This document shows positions 1-8,793 of a DNA stretch of 64,000 bases, one piece after another. Below the pieces are notes generated by a model that saw only the letters and a program-made list of their open reading frames with translations, did not search any database and was not told where the DNA came from. A program made the translations under genes and the position numbers. Each line of letters begins with the position of its first letter. Positions within the stretch are counted from its first letter, which is position 1. The stretch is from Bact-08 sp964533215 (GTDB taxonomy: Bacteria > Bacteroidota > Bacteroidia > Bacteroidales > UBA932): assembly GCA_964533215.1 (NCBI GenBank), contig CAZHLJ010000001.1:1116001-1180000 (forward strand), written 5' to 3'.

Positions 1-665
1 ATAGTGGCCTTGAAGGCGTAGTAATTAAAATAACCCACAGGATAGGGAAGATTTGGAAAATCATTGTGGGTAATAACCATGCTCTTCAATACAGATCTGG
101 TGCTAACCTCACGTGCAGTTGCTGTAAATGTCGTGGAGTTTCCATCAAGATCTTTAAATGTAAATGTGTTTGTAACATGAGAAAGTGTGGAGTTGAATGT
201 TTCAGCTTTGATAAGATCCATTACAGGTGTACCATTAAGATGTGTCAGTTCGTAACCCCTTTTCACTCCTTTTTCCGACAAAGGAGAATTGTCGAAGATG
301 TACCTTACCCTTACACCATAATCGTTATAGTAATCCACTGCTTGACTGAAACTTGCCCCGTATGTCTGATATACTCCGGCTTCTGAAGAAAGATAATCAC
401 TTCCTGACATCATCCACGACCACCTGTCCTGAGGCACGAGAAGGGTGTCGAAGTAGTCATAAATAGAGTTAACGCCGGAAGCCTTAATGCCTTTAGGGAT
501 ATCCTTATACCAGTAGTAGACATCGTTCATTAAGCCGAAAAGGTAAGTCTTGGTTTTGGTAGGCTCGTCTTTAGCAGCGCCATTGTTCTTTTCACAGGAT
601 ATATTGATTGTTAAAGAGATAATAGCCAGGATTAATAGACTTGCTTTTCGAGGATTATTTTTCAT
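1..665 (-). CDS. S41-family (C-terminal processing protease-like) lipoprotein, 3' part missing
   Basis: The frame is open from an ATG at 665 to the left window edge, giving about 221 residues of the N-terminal part. It begins with a lipoprotein signal ending in a Cys near residue 25 (NISCEKN). The motifs YYWYKDIP and YDYFDTLL are typical of the N-terminal region of Bacteroidota S41 peptidases. A PDZ-like stretch follows (SPLSEKGVKRGYELTHLNG), then the GYFNYYAF segment that opens the protease core. The catalytic Ser/Lys would lie beyond the edge, so activity cannot be judged. It is inferred to be an outer-membrane or periplasmic lipoprotein. A TATTTTTG box on the reverse strand at 685-692 could be its -7 element. 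Confidence 0.8.
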   Translation of the reverse strand, partial: MKNNPRKASLLILAIISLTINISCEKNNGAAKDEPTKTKTYLFGLMNDVYYWYKDIPKGIKASGVNSIYDYFDTLLVPQDRWSWMMSGSDYLSSEAGVYQTYGASFSQAVDYYNDYGVRVRYIFDNSPLSEKGVKRGYELTHLNGTPVMDLIKAETFNSTLSHVTNTFTFKDLDGNSTTFTATAREVSTRSVLKSMVITHNDFPNLPYPVGYFNYYAFKAT

Positions 666-768
666 TGTTTTTGTAATTTGAACTCAAAAATAAACAAATT
701 AAGGGAATTATTGTTATAGAAGATATGAATTCAAACAATGATAATTATTAATTTAAAGCAAATTGGAT

Positions 769-1302
769 ATGGAAAATAATATAACATCGATTGAGACTAA
801 GAATGTTTTTGCTGCTAAGGGTAATCCATTAACACTTTTGGGACGTCAGATAAAAGTTGGTGATATTGCACCCGAAATTGTGGCTTCCGACATTTCTATG
901 AATGATGTGAAACTATCTGATTTTAAAGGCAAGATAGTTGTGTTGAGCGTTTTTCCTTCGATTGATACGCCTGTTTGTGCGACTCAGACAAGGACCTTTA
1001 ACAAAAAAGCGACAGAACTCTCTTCAGAAGTAGTCATACTGACTATCTCTAAGGATCTGCCGTTTGCCTTGGGTCGTTTCTGTGCTGCTGAGGGAATAAA
1101 TAATATTCATACTCTTTCCGATTTTAAATTTTCAAGATTCGGTCTGGAGTATGGCTTTTTGATCAAGGAAAATCAACTTCTGGCTAGAGGTGTTGTGATT
1201 ATTGATAAGAAGGGCGTGGTGCAGTATAAAGAGATAACAAAAGATATTGTGATTGAACCTGATTACGATGAGGCAATAGAGGTAATAAAGCAGCTTGTGT
1301 AG
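769..1302 (+). CDS. tpx: Thiol peroxidase (atypical 2-Cys peroxiredoxin)
   Basis: 177 residues, slightly longer than the usual 165-170. The start is taken at ATG 769; a TTG six bases upstream is in frame but unnecessary. The peroxidatic site reads FPSIDTPVCATQ with Cys70 and its TxxC threonine, and the resolving Cys105 lies in RFCAAEGI, both in the positions known for Tpx. The family reduces peroxides, preferentially alkyl and lipid hydroperoxides, using thioredoxin, in cytoplasm or periplasm. No signal peptide is visible. It is monocistronic and followed at once by a good terminator hairpin. Confidence 0.95.
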   Translation: MENNITSIETKNVFAAKGNPLTLLGRQIKVGDIAPEIVASDISMNDVKLSDFKGKIVVLSVFPSIDTPVCATQTRTFNKKATELSSEVVILTISKDLPFALGRFCAAEGINNIHTLSDFKFSRFGLEYGFLIKENQLLARGVVIIDKKGVVQYKEITKDIVIEPDYDEAIEVIKQLV

Positions 1303-1328
1303 GTAGAATGTCTTATGAGATGCGAAGG

Positions 1329-1363
1329 AAGGAGTTGTCAGAGGACAGCTCCTTCTGTTTTTT
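1329..1363 (+). terminator. Rho-independent terminator of tpx
   Basis: Stem AAGGAGTTGTC (1329-1339), loop AGAG, stem GACAGCTCCTT (1344-1354) with one G-U pair, then a T-rich run ending at 1363. It sits 26 bases after the tpx stop and runs into the stop codon of the convergent DUF454 gene, so it may serve both strands. Confidence 0.8.
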
Positions 1364-1733
1364 AATTTGACCCTACCTTTGTCTTTTTGACAACAAGATG
1401 GATAGATACACCAAAACCTACTGCAATCAGGAATATTCTTACATGAAGATTCTCGGTTGCAAAGAAAAAAGTTGCAGCAAGGGTAATCCAGAGAAGGGTA
1501 ATCGTTTTTATCTTGACCCTCAGTGGCATCCCCTCTCTGGAGATATAGTTGTGAATATACGGCCCAAGATATTTGTTGTTAAGCAGCCATTTTAACCTTT
1601 TTTTTGAGGAGTTCATGTAAAAGTAAGCAGCAAGAAGCAGAAAAGGTGTGGTTGGAAGGAGTGGTAAGAAGATGCCTATTGTGCCTAAGGCTACTAAAAT
1701 TGTGGCAATTACCAGATAAATATTTTTTTTCAA
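1362..1733 (-). CDS. DUF454 / YbaN-family inner membrane protein
   Basis: About 123 residues starting from a TTG at 1733 (LKKNIYLVIA...). The family signature GTIGIFLPLLPTTPFLLLA follows directly, then the SSKKRLKWLL segment and two further hydrophobic stretches near the C-terminus, as in E. coli YbaN (about 125 residues). The frame stays open far upstream into the divergent symporter gene, but the family's N-terminus aligns with the TTG; a TTG at 1775 is an alternative. Function is unknown; it is an integral membrane protein. Its start region overlaps the promoter area of the divergent gene. Confidence 0.8.
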   Translation of the reverse strand: MKKNIYLVIATILVALGTIGIFLPLLPTTPFLLLAAYFYMNSSKKRLKWLLNNKYLGPYIHNYISREGMPLRVKIKTITLLWITLAATFFFATENLHVRIFLIAVGFGVSIHLVVKKTKVGSN

Positions 1734-1756
1734 GGGAGTCAGAGTTATCTTTTTTA

Positions 1757-1764
1757 TATATTTG
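1757..1764 (+). promoter_or_regulatory. Bacteroidota -7 box for the AGCS symporter
   Basis: TATATTTG matches TAnnTTTG and lies 24 bases before the ATG at 1789. No clear -33 TTTG is seen at the expected spacing. Confidence 0.55.
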
Positions 1765-1788
1765 CAAATATACAACTTAACCTTAACT

Positions 1789-3162
1789 ATGAATTTATTT
1801 ACTTCTATTGCAGAGAGCATAAGTGCTGCTCTGTGGGGTTGGCCCATGATTATCCTCCTCTTGGGTACCCACTTGTATCTGACAATCATTTTGAAGTTTC
1901 CCCAAAGAAAAATTTTTACTGCAATCAAGCTCTCTGTAACCAAAGATAAAGGTGCAAGCGGAGATGTAAGTCAGTTTGGGGCCTTGTCTACAGCTTTGGC
2001 TGCGACAATTGGAACCGGTAATATTGTTGGTGTGGCAACTGCTGTCGCGCTTGGTGGCCCGGGAGCAGTCTTCTGGTGTTGGATAACCGGTGTGCTTGGT
2101 ATTGCTACAAAATATTCGGAGGGACTTCTTGCTATCAAATACAGGGTGAAGACCTCTGACGGGACAATGCTGGGTGGACCTATGTACGCATTGGAACGTG
2201 GCTTGAAGATGAAATGGATGGCAGTACTGTTTTGCATCTTTGCTGCAATTGCGGCATTTGGGATTGGCAACACAGTCCAGGCGAATTCAATTGCTCTTAT
2301 AATCAAGGAGACATATAATATTCCAACATTATATACCGGAATTGGTATAAGTATATCTACAGCGTTGGTTATATTATTTGGAGTCAAGGGCATAGCAAAA
2401 GTGTGTGAGACACTTGTCCCATTCATGGCAATATTCTACATCTTGGGTTGTCTGTTTATCCTTTATGTCAACTCCCCTTATCTGAAAGAGACATTTTCTT
2501 TGATATTTGAAGCTGCATTCAGTGCTAAAGCTGCAGGTGCCGGATTTGCCGGAACAGCAATAATGATGGCTGCTCGTTTTGGAATTGCCCGTGGGCTATT
2601 CTCCAATGAATCCGGTCTAGGATCTGCACCAATTGTTGCCGCTGCCGCTAAAACCCGCAACCCTGTACGCCAGGCACTGGTTTCATCAACAGGTACATTC
2701 TGGGATACTGTTGTTGTCTGCGCCATGACAGGTCTGGTAGTAGTGAGTACTTTAATTGCCTATCCGGAAATTGACCATACACAAGGGGCAGTACTTACAA
2801 AACTCGCCTTTTCCAAAGTTCCTTTCGGGTCTATAATTCTGACAATAGGTATAATAACATTTGCATTCTCCACCATTCTTGGCTGGAGCTATTACGGAGA
2901 GAGAGCAATAGAGTATCTCAGTGGTAAAAAGTATATACTGGCTTACAGAATTGCGTGGATAGTTGCCGCTTTTGTGGGGTCGATAGTGAATTTGTCACTG
3001 GTGTGGACCATTGCAGACAGTATGAATGCTCTGATGGCACTGCCTAACCTTGTTGCGCTTCTGCTGCTCTCAAAGGTTTTGATTAAAGAGACAAATAAAT
3101 ATCTTTGGTCGGGAAATCTGGATATGGCAGACACAGAAGATATACCGACTATCAGTAAGTAA
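1789..3162 (+). CDS. Sodium:alanine/glycine symporter, AGCS family (AlsT-like)
   Basis: 457 residues. The start is ATG 1789, 24 bases after a -7 box, rather than an in-frame codon at 1762 inside the divergent gene. The AGCS hallmark GALSTALAATIGTGNIVGVATA is split across the first third, followed by GGPGAVFWCWI and LGGPMYALERGL; FSNESGLGSAP is also characteristic. About 10-11 hydrophobic segments are visible. The family imports alanine or glycine with sodium across the inner membrane; the exact substrate cannot be read here. It is monocistronic with a strong hairpin about 180 bases downstream. Confidence 0.93.
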   Translation: MNLFTSIAESISAALWGWPMIILLLGTHLYLTIILKFPQRKIFTAIKLSVTKDKGASGDVSQFGALSTALAATIGTGNIVGVATAVALGGPGAVFWCWITGVLGIATKYSEGLLAIKYRVKTSDGTMLGGPMYALERGLKMKWMAVLFCIFAAIAAFGIGNTVQANSIALIIKETYNIPTLYTGIGISISTALVILFGVKGIAKVCETLVPFMAIFYILGCLFILYVNSPYLKETFSLIFEAAFSAKAAGAGFAGTAIMMAARFGIARGLFSNESGLGSAPIVAAAAKTRNPVRQALVSSTGTFWDTVVVCAMTGLVVVSTLIAYPEIDHTQGAVLTKLAFSKVPFGSIILTIGIITFAFSTILGWSYYGERAIEYLSGKKYILAYRIAWIVAAFVGSIVNLSLVWTIADSMNALMALPNLVALLLLSKVLIKETNKYLWSGNLDMADTEDIPTISK

Positions 3163-3344
3163 AAAGAGGCTCTTATGGAAAATTAGGTGGAGCCATAAAT
3201 TTCAAGTGGAGGCAAAAGTATGGATTATTTTCAGTCTAGGTGTGGATCTGCTTTTTCCGTACTTTCGCTCAATTATGATTTTTAACCAAATCTGCTCCAC
3301 ATATTCTTCAACTTGAGCCATAAAAGTAAACTGTGTGTATAAAA

Positions 3345-3386
3345 AAGTGAGCTCAAAAAGTTTTGTTTAACTTTTTGGGCTCACTT
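3345..3386 (+). terminator. Long hairpin, likely bidirectional terminator
   Basis: An 18-bp stem, AAGTGAGCTCAAAAAGTT against AACTTTTTGGGCTCACTT with a single G-U pair, has a 6-base loop TTGTTT. It lies between the convergent symporter gene and the reverse-strand membrane protein gene. A-rich flanks on one side and T-rich on the other fit use in both directions. The rest of the 3163-3405 intergenic region shows no gene. Confidence 0.7.
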
Positions 3387-3405
3387 CAATTTTAAGACAC
3401 TCTAT

Positions 3406-3774
3406 TTATGGCTGTTTTTGATTTTTTTGTAACTCTTTCTTATTCCAGAAGAAGTAAGATAAAGAGAGGAGCAATGCTATTGCTCCCGGGATTGCCAGCA
3501 CTTCTCCAAGAGGAAAAACCTCAGAATTCCAGCAAAGGACAAGAACAGCTGTTTGCGAAAAACTGTGGATAATACCAATAAGAGCCGAATATAGAATTTT
3601 CCTTCTCTCTCCACTATATGCGGCACTAATAAAAAAGAGCCACCATGGCCATGCAAGAAAAAGCAAGGATGTATATATATGTTGAGGGAAATCGCGATTA
3701 CTCTCGTTCTTTAGATTACGAAATGCCAGATATTCTATGGCAAAATATATAAGGACAATTATAAAAGCAATCAT
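3406..3774 (-). CDS. Hypothetical four-helix membrane protein
   Basis: 122 residues with hydrophobic segments at about 1-17, 36-52, 62-82 and 88-110, separated by charged loops, ending in a basic Lys/Gln-rich tail (NKKELQKNQKQP). I do not recognise a family. It is 36 bases downstream of the DPP III lipoprotein gene on the same strand and may be co-transcribed. No catalytic motif is visible. Confidence 0.6.
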   Translation of the reverse strand: MIAFIIVLIYFAIEYLAFRNLKNESNRDFPQHIYTSLLFLAWPWWLFFISAAYSGERRKILYSALIGIIHSFSQTAVLVLCWNSEVFPLGEVLAIPGAIALLLSLSYFFWNKKELQKNQKQP

Positions 3775-3810
3775 AAAATAGATTTTGATTTTTCTTGTAA
3801 TTTATATTAC

Positions 3811-5826
3811 CTATTTAACAGGCAGGAAGCTGTATTTCTTTCCGTAGTCTCGCATCTGCTGTAGAAAATCTGTAGGGTATTCTATCTTGTAGTCGATAAC
3901 CTTGCCGTCTTTTTCCACAGGAGTGATGTCTGGGTTTATAAAGCCACCGTATGGTTTGAGATTGAGTGAAGCATATCTCTCCTTAAGTTCCTTGTGCAAT
4001 GCAGGGTCTATGTTTATGGCATAGGTTGTAACCAGATTTTTACCTGCATTATAATCTCCCTCAGATTTTATACGTTGAATCTCTTTCAGAAGCTGACCAA
4101 AAAGATTACGAAGCTTTGTGTAGTCGTTTATTACAAAATAGGTTTTGCCATCCCTGACCTTCTTCTCTATTACATTATCTGCCTTCCCTTTTTCGTAGCA
4201 CCACTCTGAAATCAGCTTGCGGTCCTGCATATGAGCCTGAGTAACGGTCTTGCCAAGATCTATGCGGACGAACTGGGTGAATATGCCATTGCGGATATAT
4301 GATATGTACTCAGCCTTATATGCATCGGCAGTTGGAATTATGCCAAGCTCTACAAGTTTTGGATCTGCAAGATAGTAAAGAGCGAAAAGGTCTGCACGAG
4401 CCTCTTCCAAAGTCGAGCTGTAATTCTTCAGCGCATTAGGAGATGTTCCCTCTTTAAGTTGACCGGAACCATGCCCAAGACATTCATGAAGGTCGGTGTG
4501 AAGCATATCGGTTATTGTGCCATACTCCTTAATAAGTTTCTTCTCGGCATCGTCCCATGAAAATTCGTTGGTCATATTCTTTGGAGACTCCTCAGCTGCT
4601 TTAGCATAAGCTTCAGTTATGTTTGCAACAGTTACAGATTTTGAACCGAAGTCCTTTCTTATCCAGTCAGCATTTGGAAGGTTTATACCAAGAGGCGAAA
4701 CAGGATAGCAGTCGCCTCCGAGCTGTACAGCGGAGATTACCTTTGCAGATACACCCTTGACCTCTTTCTTTTTGTACTTAGGGTCAATAGGAGAGTTATC
4801 CTCGAACCATTGGGCATTATCACTTATTATCTGCGTGAGCTTGGAAGCTTCCAGATCTTTTATGTTGACCATGGATTCCCAGGTTGCCTTCATTCCCAGG
4901 GGATCATTATAATTCTCGATGAAGCCATTTATAAAGTCTACCTGAGAACTTACATCCTTCACCCATACAACATTATACGCATCCCATGTCTTAAGATCAC
5001 CGGTCCTGTAATAGTCTATCAAAAGAGATATATAAGTCTTCTGTGTTTCATTCTCTGCAACTGCTGCAGCCTTTTCCAAGTGTGATATTATCTGCTCGAT
5101 TGCAGGTCCATACAAACCGCCAGCTTTATAAACATTTTCGTATATTCTACCGTTTTCCTTTACAAGCTTTGAGTTTAAACCATACGAAATTGGCCTGGGA
5201 TCTTTTGGATCTTCCATTTTGGCATAAAAACTTTCAGCTTCGGCCTTGTTGACCCCCTCGTAAAAATTGACAGAACTTCCAAGAAGCAGGTCTCCTTGAT
5301 TAGATATGTTCTTTCTTTGAGGATAAATTGCAGGATCAAAAAGGATAGGAATTATTTCTGCTACAAGTGAGTCTTGCCCGGTCTGCGACATCAGCCCTTT
5401 GAAGAACTCCTGACCGCAGCCAGGAATAATTTTTTCCTCAGCATAATGGTGGTGTATTCCATTACTAAAAAAGACACGTTTAGCGTACACTATAAAATCT
5501 TTGTAATCTTTAGTTGTTGTGTCACCTTTGTAATTGTCCAGAATTGTCTCAAGAACCTTGCGGATCTTAAGGCCATACTTGAAGTTCTGGTCCCAGAAGA
5601 TATCCCTTCCGCATTTTGCAGCTTCACTCAGATGATAGACATACTCCTTTTGTTTGAAAGTGAGAGAGTCCCATCCGGGAATCTGGTAACGTATAACTTT
5701 AATATCGGCAAATTCATCTGCCAGATATTTAAAAGGTTCCTCTTTTACCTCCTTGGAACCATTTTGGCAAGAGCTTGCAAGAAGCCCTATTGTAGTTGCA
5801 AATAGCATAATTTTTAAGTAGTTCAT
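3811..5826 (-). CDS. Dipeptidyl peptidase III-like metallopeptidase (M49) lipoprotein
   Basis: 671 residues. The N-terminal lipobox (LLASSCQNG, Cys20) implies membrane anchoring, likely periplasmic. The M49 zinc motif HECLGH lies near residue 445, followed by the second motif EEARADL that supplies the third zinc ligand and Glu. The family removes dipeptides from the N-terminus of oligopeptides. Length and motif spacing match bacterial DPP III proteins. It is preceded on the reverse strand by a TATCTTTG box and diverges from the DUF486 gene. Confidence 0.92.
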   Translation of the reverse strand: MNYLKIMLFATTIGLLASSCQNGSKEVKEEPFKYLADEFADIKVIRYQIPGWDSLTFKQKEYVYHLSEAAKCGRDIFWDQNFKYGLKIRKVLETILDNYKGDTTTKDYKDFIVYAKRVFFSNGIHHHYAEEKIIPGCGQEFFKGLMSQTGQDSLVAEIIPILFDPAIYPQRKNISNQGDLLLGSSVNFYEGVNKAEAESFYAKMEDPKDPRPISYGLNSKLVKENGRIYENVYKAGGLYGPAIEQIISHLEKAAAVAENETQKTYISLLIDYYRTGDLKTWDAYNVVWVKDVSSQVDFINGFIENYNDPLGMKATWESMVNIKDLEASKLTQIISDNAQWFEDNSPIDPKYKKKEVKGVSAKVISAVQLGGDCYPVSPLGINLPNADWIRKDFGSKSVTVANITEAYAKAAEESPKNMTNEFSWDDAEKKLIKEYGTITDMLHTDLHECLGHGSGQLKEGTSPNALKNYSSTLEEARADLFALYYLADPKLVELGIIPTADAYKAEYISYIRNGIFTQFVRIDLGKTVTQAHMQDRKLISEWCYEKGKADNVIEKKVRDGKTYFVINDYTKLRNLFGQLLKEIQRIKSEGDYNAGKNLVTTYAINIDPALHKELKERYASLNLKPYGGFINPDITPVEKDGKVIDYKIEYPTDFLQQMRDYGKKYSFLPVK

Positions 5827-5845
5827 CTGAATTCAATATTTTTAA

Positions 5846-5853
5846 CAAAGATA
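5846..5853 (-). promoter_or_regulatory. -7 box for the DPP III gene
   Basis: Reverse-strand TATCTTTG, 19 bases before the ATG at 5826. Confidence 0.6.
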
Positions 5854-5864
5854 TGTTTTTTTGC

Positions 5865-5872
5865 TACATTTG
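5865..5872 (+). promoter_or_regulatory. -7 box for the DUF486 gene
   Basis: TACATTTG followed by C, 40 bases before the ATG at 5913, back to back with the reverse-strand box at 5846-5853. Confidence 0.6.
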
Positions 5873-5912
5873 CCCGACCAAAATCTAGATTAAATATTAC
5901 TTCTATATTACA

Positions 5913-6278
5913 ATGCAGGGAATTTACTCTATCCTTCTTCTGATAGTAGCCAATATATTTATGACGTTTGCGTGGTACGGACACCTGAAGCTGCAGCAAA
6001 TGGGTGTGATCAACCACTGGCCTTTGATAGGAGTCATACTATTTTCATGGATGATTGCTCTGGCAGAGTATATGTTTCAGGTGCCTGCCAATAGGATAGG
6101 TTTTATTGGAAATGGGGGAGTCTTCTCATTGATGCAATTGAAGATCATACAAGAGATTATTACACTGGTTGTTTTTACAGTATTTTCCTTGGTGGTTTTC
6201 AAGGCTGATCTTCATTGGAATCATTTTGCTGCTTTTCTTTGTTTGATTCTGGCAGTATACTTTGTGTTTATGGAGTAG
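5913..6278 (+). CDS. DUF486 / DMT-superfamily small membrane protein
   Basis: 121 residues with four transmembrane segments. Signature stretches of the family are visible: FAWYGHLK near residue 20, SWMIALAEYMFQVPANRIG in the middle, and QLKIIQEIITL. The family resembles half-size drug/metabolite transporters, but its function is not established. It appears monocistronic with its own promoter. Confidence 0.88.
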   Translation: MQGIYSILLLIVANIFMTFAWYGHLKLQQMGVINHWPLIGVILFSWMIALAEYMFQVPANRIGFIGNGGVFSLMQLKIIQEIITLVVFTVFSLVVFKADLHWNHFAAFLCLILAVYFVFME

Positions 6279-6316
6279 GAGTTACGGCAATGTTTAAAGA
6301 TTAAGCAGAAAATAAT

Positions 6317-6324
6317 TACTTTTG
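6317..6324 (+). promoter_or_regulatory. -7 box for the C11 peptidase gene
   Basis: TACTTTTG, 24 bases before the ATG at 6349. Confidence 0.6.
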
Positions 6325-6348
6325 TCACTGTTACACTAACAAGATAAA

Positions 6349-7512
6349 ATGAAAATATCCAGATTTGTAGGTACTGCAATCATTGTAAGTATATTAGTTC
6401 TACTAAGTTCCTGTATAAAAAAAGAATCAGACAGCAAGCAGTACCACAGGGTGGTGATCCTATATATGGCTGCAAACAATAATCTGAGCAGCTATGCTAC
6501 AAACAATATTGTAAGTCTCAAGGAGGGATATCTCCCTAAAGAGAATAGCAGGGATATAGTCTTGGTCTATTCCCACCTTTCAGGATCCAATCCAACTCTT
6601 CTAAGATTATATAAGAATAATGCCGGAGTTGCCCAGGAAGATGTTGTAGCAAACTTCGAAAGTCAGAACTCTGCTACACCTGAGGTGCTTAAGGGAGTGC
6701 TTGACAAGGCTGGTATTATATTCCCTGCAGAAGAATACGGACTTATACTATGGTCACATGGATCTGGCTGGTTACCGGATGGATATTATAGTAACCCATC
6801 TGGGTTTAATGTTTATATGCATGATCCTTATTCAGGAATTGTCAAGAGTTTTGCTGAAGATAATGGCACCGAGATGGAAGTAATGGATTTAAGCAAGGCA
6901 ATCCCTTACCATTTATCATTTGTCATCTTTGACTGCTGCCTGATGGGAGGAATAGAGGTTGCATACGAGCTGAAAGACAAGTGCGATTATATTGTCGCTT
7001 CTCCAACAGAAATCATGGCAACAAGCTTCCCTTACGATAAGATTATGAAGCCACTTTTCGAAAGTACTTCGGATCTTCTTGAGGTTGGACAGACTTATTA
7101 CGATTATTATAATGGAATGAGTGGAGTATATAGGTCAGCAACATTGGCTGTTTACAAGACGAATATGCTTCCTCAGGTTGCGATAGCAAGTAAAAACATT
7201 TTTACAAATAACCGTTCAAAAATAGCCTCTCTTGATCTTGGGAAGATTCAGAAATATTATAGGTTGAACAGACACTGGTTTTATGATATGTCCGATTTCA
7301 TGGAGAATATTGCCACTCCATCTGAGTTTGCTGCTTTCAAGACGGCTTTGGATAATGCAGTGATTGCAAAATGGAATACAGAGAGTTTTATTGACTTTAC
7401 TATTACCAGATATTCTGGTATCAGCACTTATATACAAAATCCGGCTAACACATACCTTGATAACTTTTATAAAGGTTATCAGTGGAATATAGACTGCGGT
7501 ATGGTGCAGTAG
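6349..7512 (+). CDS. Clostripain-family (C11) cysteine peptidase lipoprotein
   Basis: 387 residues. The lipobox LLSSC places the lipidated Cys at residue 22. The catalytic dyad is visible: His137 in LILWSHGSGW and Cys197 in VIFDCCLMGG, where the second Cys fits the family Asp-x-Cys pattern. ASPTEIMATSFPY follows, as in other C11 enzymes. Clostripain-like peptidases usually cleave after Arg or Lys. The envelope location (outer leaflet or periplasm) is inferred from the lipobox. It is a single gene ahead of the rplY promoter. Confidence 0.9.
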   Translation: MKISRFVGTAIIVSILVLLSSCIKKESDSKQYHRVVILYMAANNNLSSYATNNIVSLKEGYLPKENSRDIVLVYSHLSGSNPTLLRLYKNNAGVAQEDVVANFESQNSATPEVLKGVLDKAGIIFPAEEYGLILWSHGSGWLPDGYYSNPSGFNVYMHDPYSGIVKSFAEDNGTEMEVMDLSKAIPYHLSFVIFDCCLMGGIEVAYELKDKCDYIVASPTEIMATSFPYDKIMKPLFESTSDLLEVGQTYYDYYNGMSGVYRSATLAVYKTNMLPQVAIASKNIFTNNRSKIASLDLGKIQKYYRLNRHWFYDMSDFMENIATPSEFAAFKTALDNAVIAKWNTESFIDFTITRYSGISTYIQNPANTYLDNFYKGYQWNIDCGMVQ

Positions 7513-7516
7513 CAAA

Positions 7517-7549
7517 TTGTTGCAGGGATAATATTTTTTTGTACCTTTG
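7517..7549 (+). promoter_or_regulatory. Promoter of rplY operon
   Basis: A TTGTTG element at 7517-7522, 19 bases, then TACCTTTG at 7542-7549 gives a complete Bacteroides-type -33/-7 promoter. Transcription would start near 7556, leaving a leader of about 70 bases. Confidence 0.7.
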
Positions 7550-7586
7550 CAAACTCTAAAAAAGGCAACTTTTTTGGTGCAATGGG

Positions 7587-7603
7587 ATCCGGAAGTCCCG
7601 GAT
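7587..7603 (+). promoter_or_regulatory. Hairpin in the rplY 5' leader
   Basis: ATCCGG, loop AAGTC, CCGGAT. This perfect 6-bp stem lies in the untranslated leader 27 bases before the rplY ATG. It could be an autoregulatory ribosomal-protein leader, but that is inference only. Confidence 0.4.
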
Positions 7604-7629
7604 TGAGTAACACATTTTAAATCAATTTT

Positions 7630-8211
7630 ATGAAAACAATCAAATTAAACGGTAACCTAAGAGAGATTTCTAACAAGCAAGCTACTAAAACTTTAAGAAG
7701 AAATGCACAGGTTCCATGCATTCTTTATGGAAAAGGAGTTGAAAACATTCTTTTTTCTGTAGATGAAAAAGAGCTTCTTTTAACAATCAATACACCAAAT
7801 TCATATATTTTTGAATTGGAAATTGCTGGCAAACAATATCTTGCTGTCCGTCACTGCGCACAATACCATCCTGTTACAGACGAACCTTTGCACATTGACT
7901 TCCTTGCAGTCTCTGCAGACAAACCTGTTGCAATAGATGTTCCTGTAATTATCACAGGTAATTCTGAAGGTGTTCGTGAAGGTGGTAAGCTTATTCTCAC
8001 TACAAGAAAGGTGAAAATATCTGCTGACTTGAAGAACCTTCCTGACACTGTTACAGTAGATATTACCAACCTTAAGATGGGTAAGACCATTGTTGCCGGT
8101 GATTTGAAATATGATAATATCCAGGTGCTTACACCAAAGAATACAATTATCTGCGCCGTTAAAATGACACGTGCGGCTATTGGAGCAGCAGCAGCGGCTA
8201 CATCAAAATAG
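7630..8211 (+). CDS. rplY: 50S ribosomal protein L25 / Ctc-type
   Basis: 193 residues, the long CTC form with an N-terminal 5S rRNA-binding L25 domain (about 1-90) and a C-terminal TL5-like domain (about 95-180). The family motifs RRNAQVPCILYGKG and HIDFLAV are present. The C-terminus ends in an Ala-rich tail. It binds 5S rRNA in the large subunit. It is first in an operon with pth, 18 bases upstream of it. Confidence 0.95.
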   Translation: MKTIKLNGNLREISNKQATKTLRRNAQVPCILYGKGVENILFSVDEKELLLTINTPNSYIFELEIAGKQYLAVRHCAQYHPVTDEPLHIDFLAVSADKPVAIDVPVIITGNSEGVREGGKLILTTRKVKISADLKNLPDTVTVDITNLKMGKTIVAGDLKYDNIQVLTPKNTIICAVKMTRAAIGAAAAATSK

Positions 8212-8229
8212 TAACCAATTATATCGAGT

Positions 8230-8793
8230 ATGAGCTATCTGATTGTCGGATTGGGAAATATCGGAATTGAATATGCTGACACTCGCCATAATATAGGATT
8301 TAATGTGTTGGATGCCTTAGCTAAGGCATCCAACATCTCTTTTAATAGCCAACGTTATGGCTCTGTGGCTGAGTACAGATTCAAGGGTAAGAGCTTTATT
8401 CTTCTGAAACCATCAACATATATGAATTTAAGCGGTAAGTCTGTAAACTATTGGCTGCAGGCAGAGAATATACCTGTGGAGAATATGCTGGTAGTTGTTG
8501 ATGACCTCGCTTTGCCATTAGGTACAATTCGTATGAGAAAGCAGGGCAGTGACGGGGGACATAATGGGCTTAAAAATATCACGGAAGTATTGGGAAATAG
8601 TAATTTTGCCCGTCTAAGGATTGGCATTGGTGATAATTTCGGCAGAGGGCAACAGGTAGATTATGTTCTTGGAAAATGGAGAGATGATGAGATAAAAGAG
8701 TTGCCTGCAATCTGTGATAAAGCAATAGAAGCCATTAAATCTTTCGGAACGATAGGCATAGAACGTACAATGAATGTCTGCAATACAAAATGA
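8230..8793 (+). CDS. pth: Peptidyl-tRNA hydrolase
   Basis: 187 residues. It begins with the Pth signature YLIVGLGNIGIEYADTRHN carrying catalytic His20, followed by KPSTYMNLSG, VVDDLALPLG and GSDGGHNGLK. It releases tRNA from peptidyl-tRNA dropped by stalled ribosomes. The order rplY-pth is widespread in bacteria. Its stop overlaps the next gene's ATG (ATGA), implying coupling. Confidence 0.97.
   Translation: MSYLIVGLGNIGIEYADTRHNIGFNVLDALAKASNISFNSQRYGSVAEYRFKGKSFILLKPSTYMNLSGKSVNYWLQAENIPVENMLVVVDDLALPLGTIRMRKQGSDGGHNGLKNITEVLGNSNFARLRIGIGDNFGRGQQVDYVLGKWRDDEIKELPAICDKAIEAIKSFGTIGIERTMNVCNTK

Noticed and set aside
66..386. Forward Cys-rich 106-residue frame at the left edge
   Set aside because: Antisense to the S41-like peptidase, whose frame shows clear family motifs.
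3191..3325. Direct repeat GAGCCATAAA (two copies) in the intergenic region after the symporter
   Set aside because: Only 10 bases, two copies, no associated gene or structure beyond the terminator.
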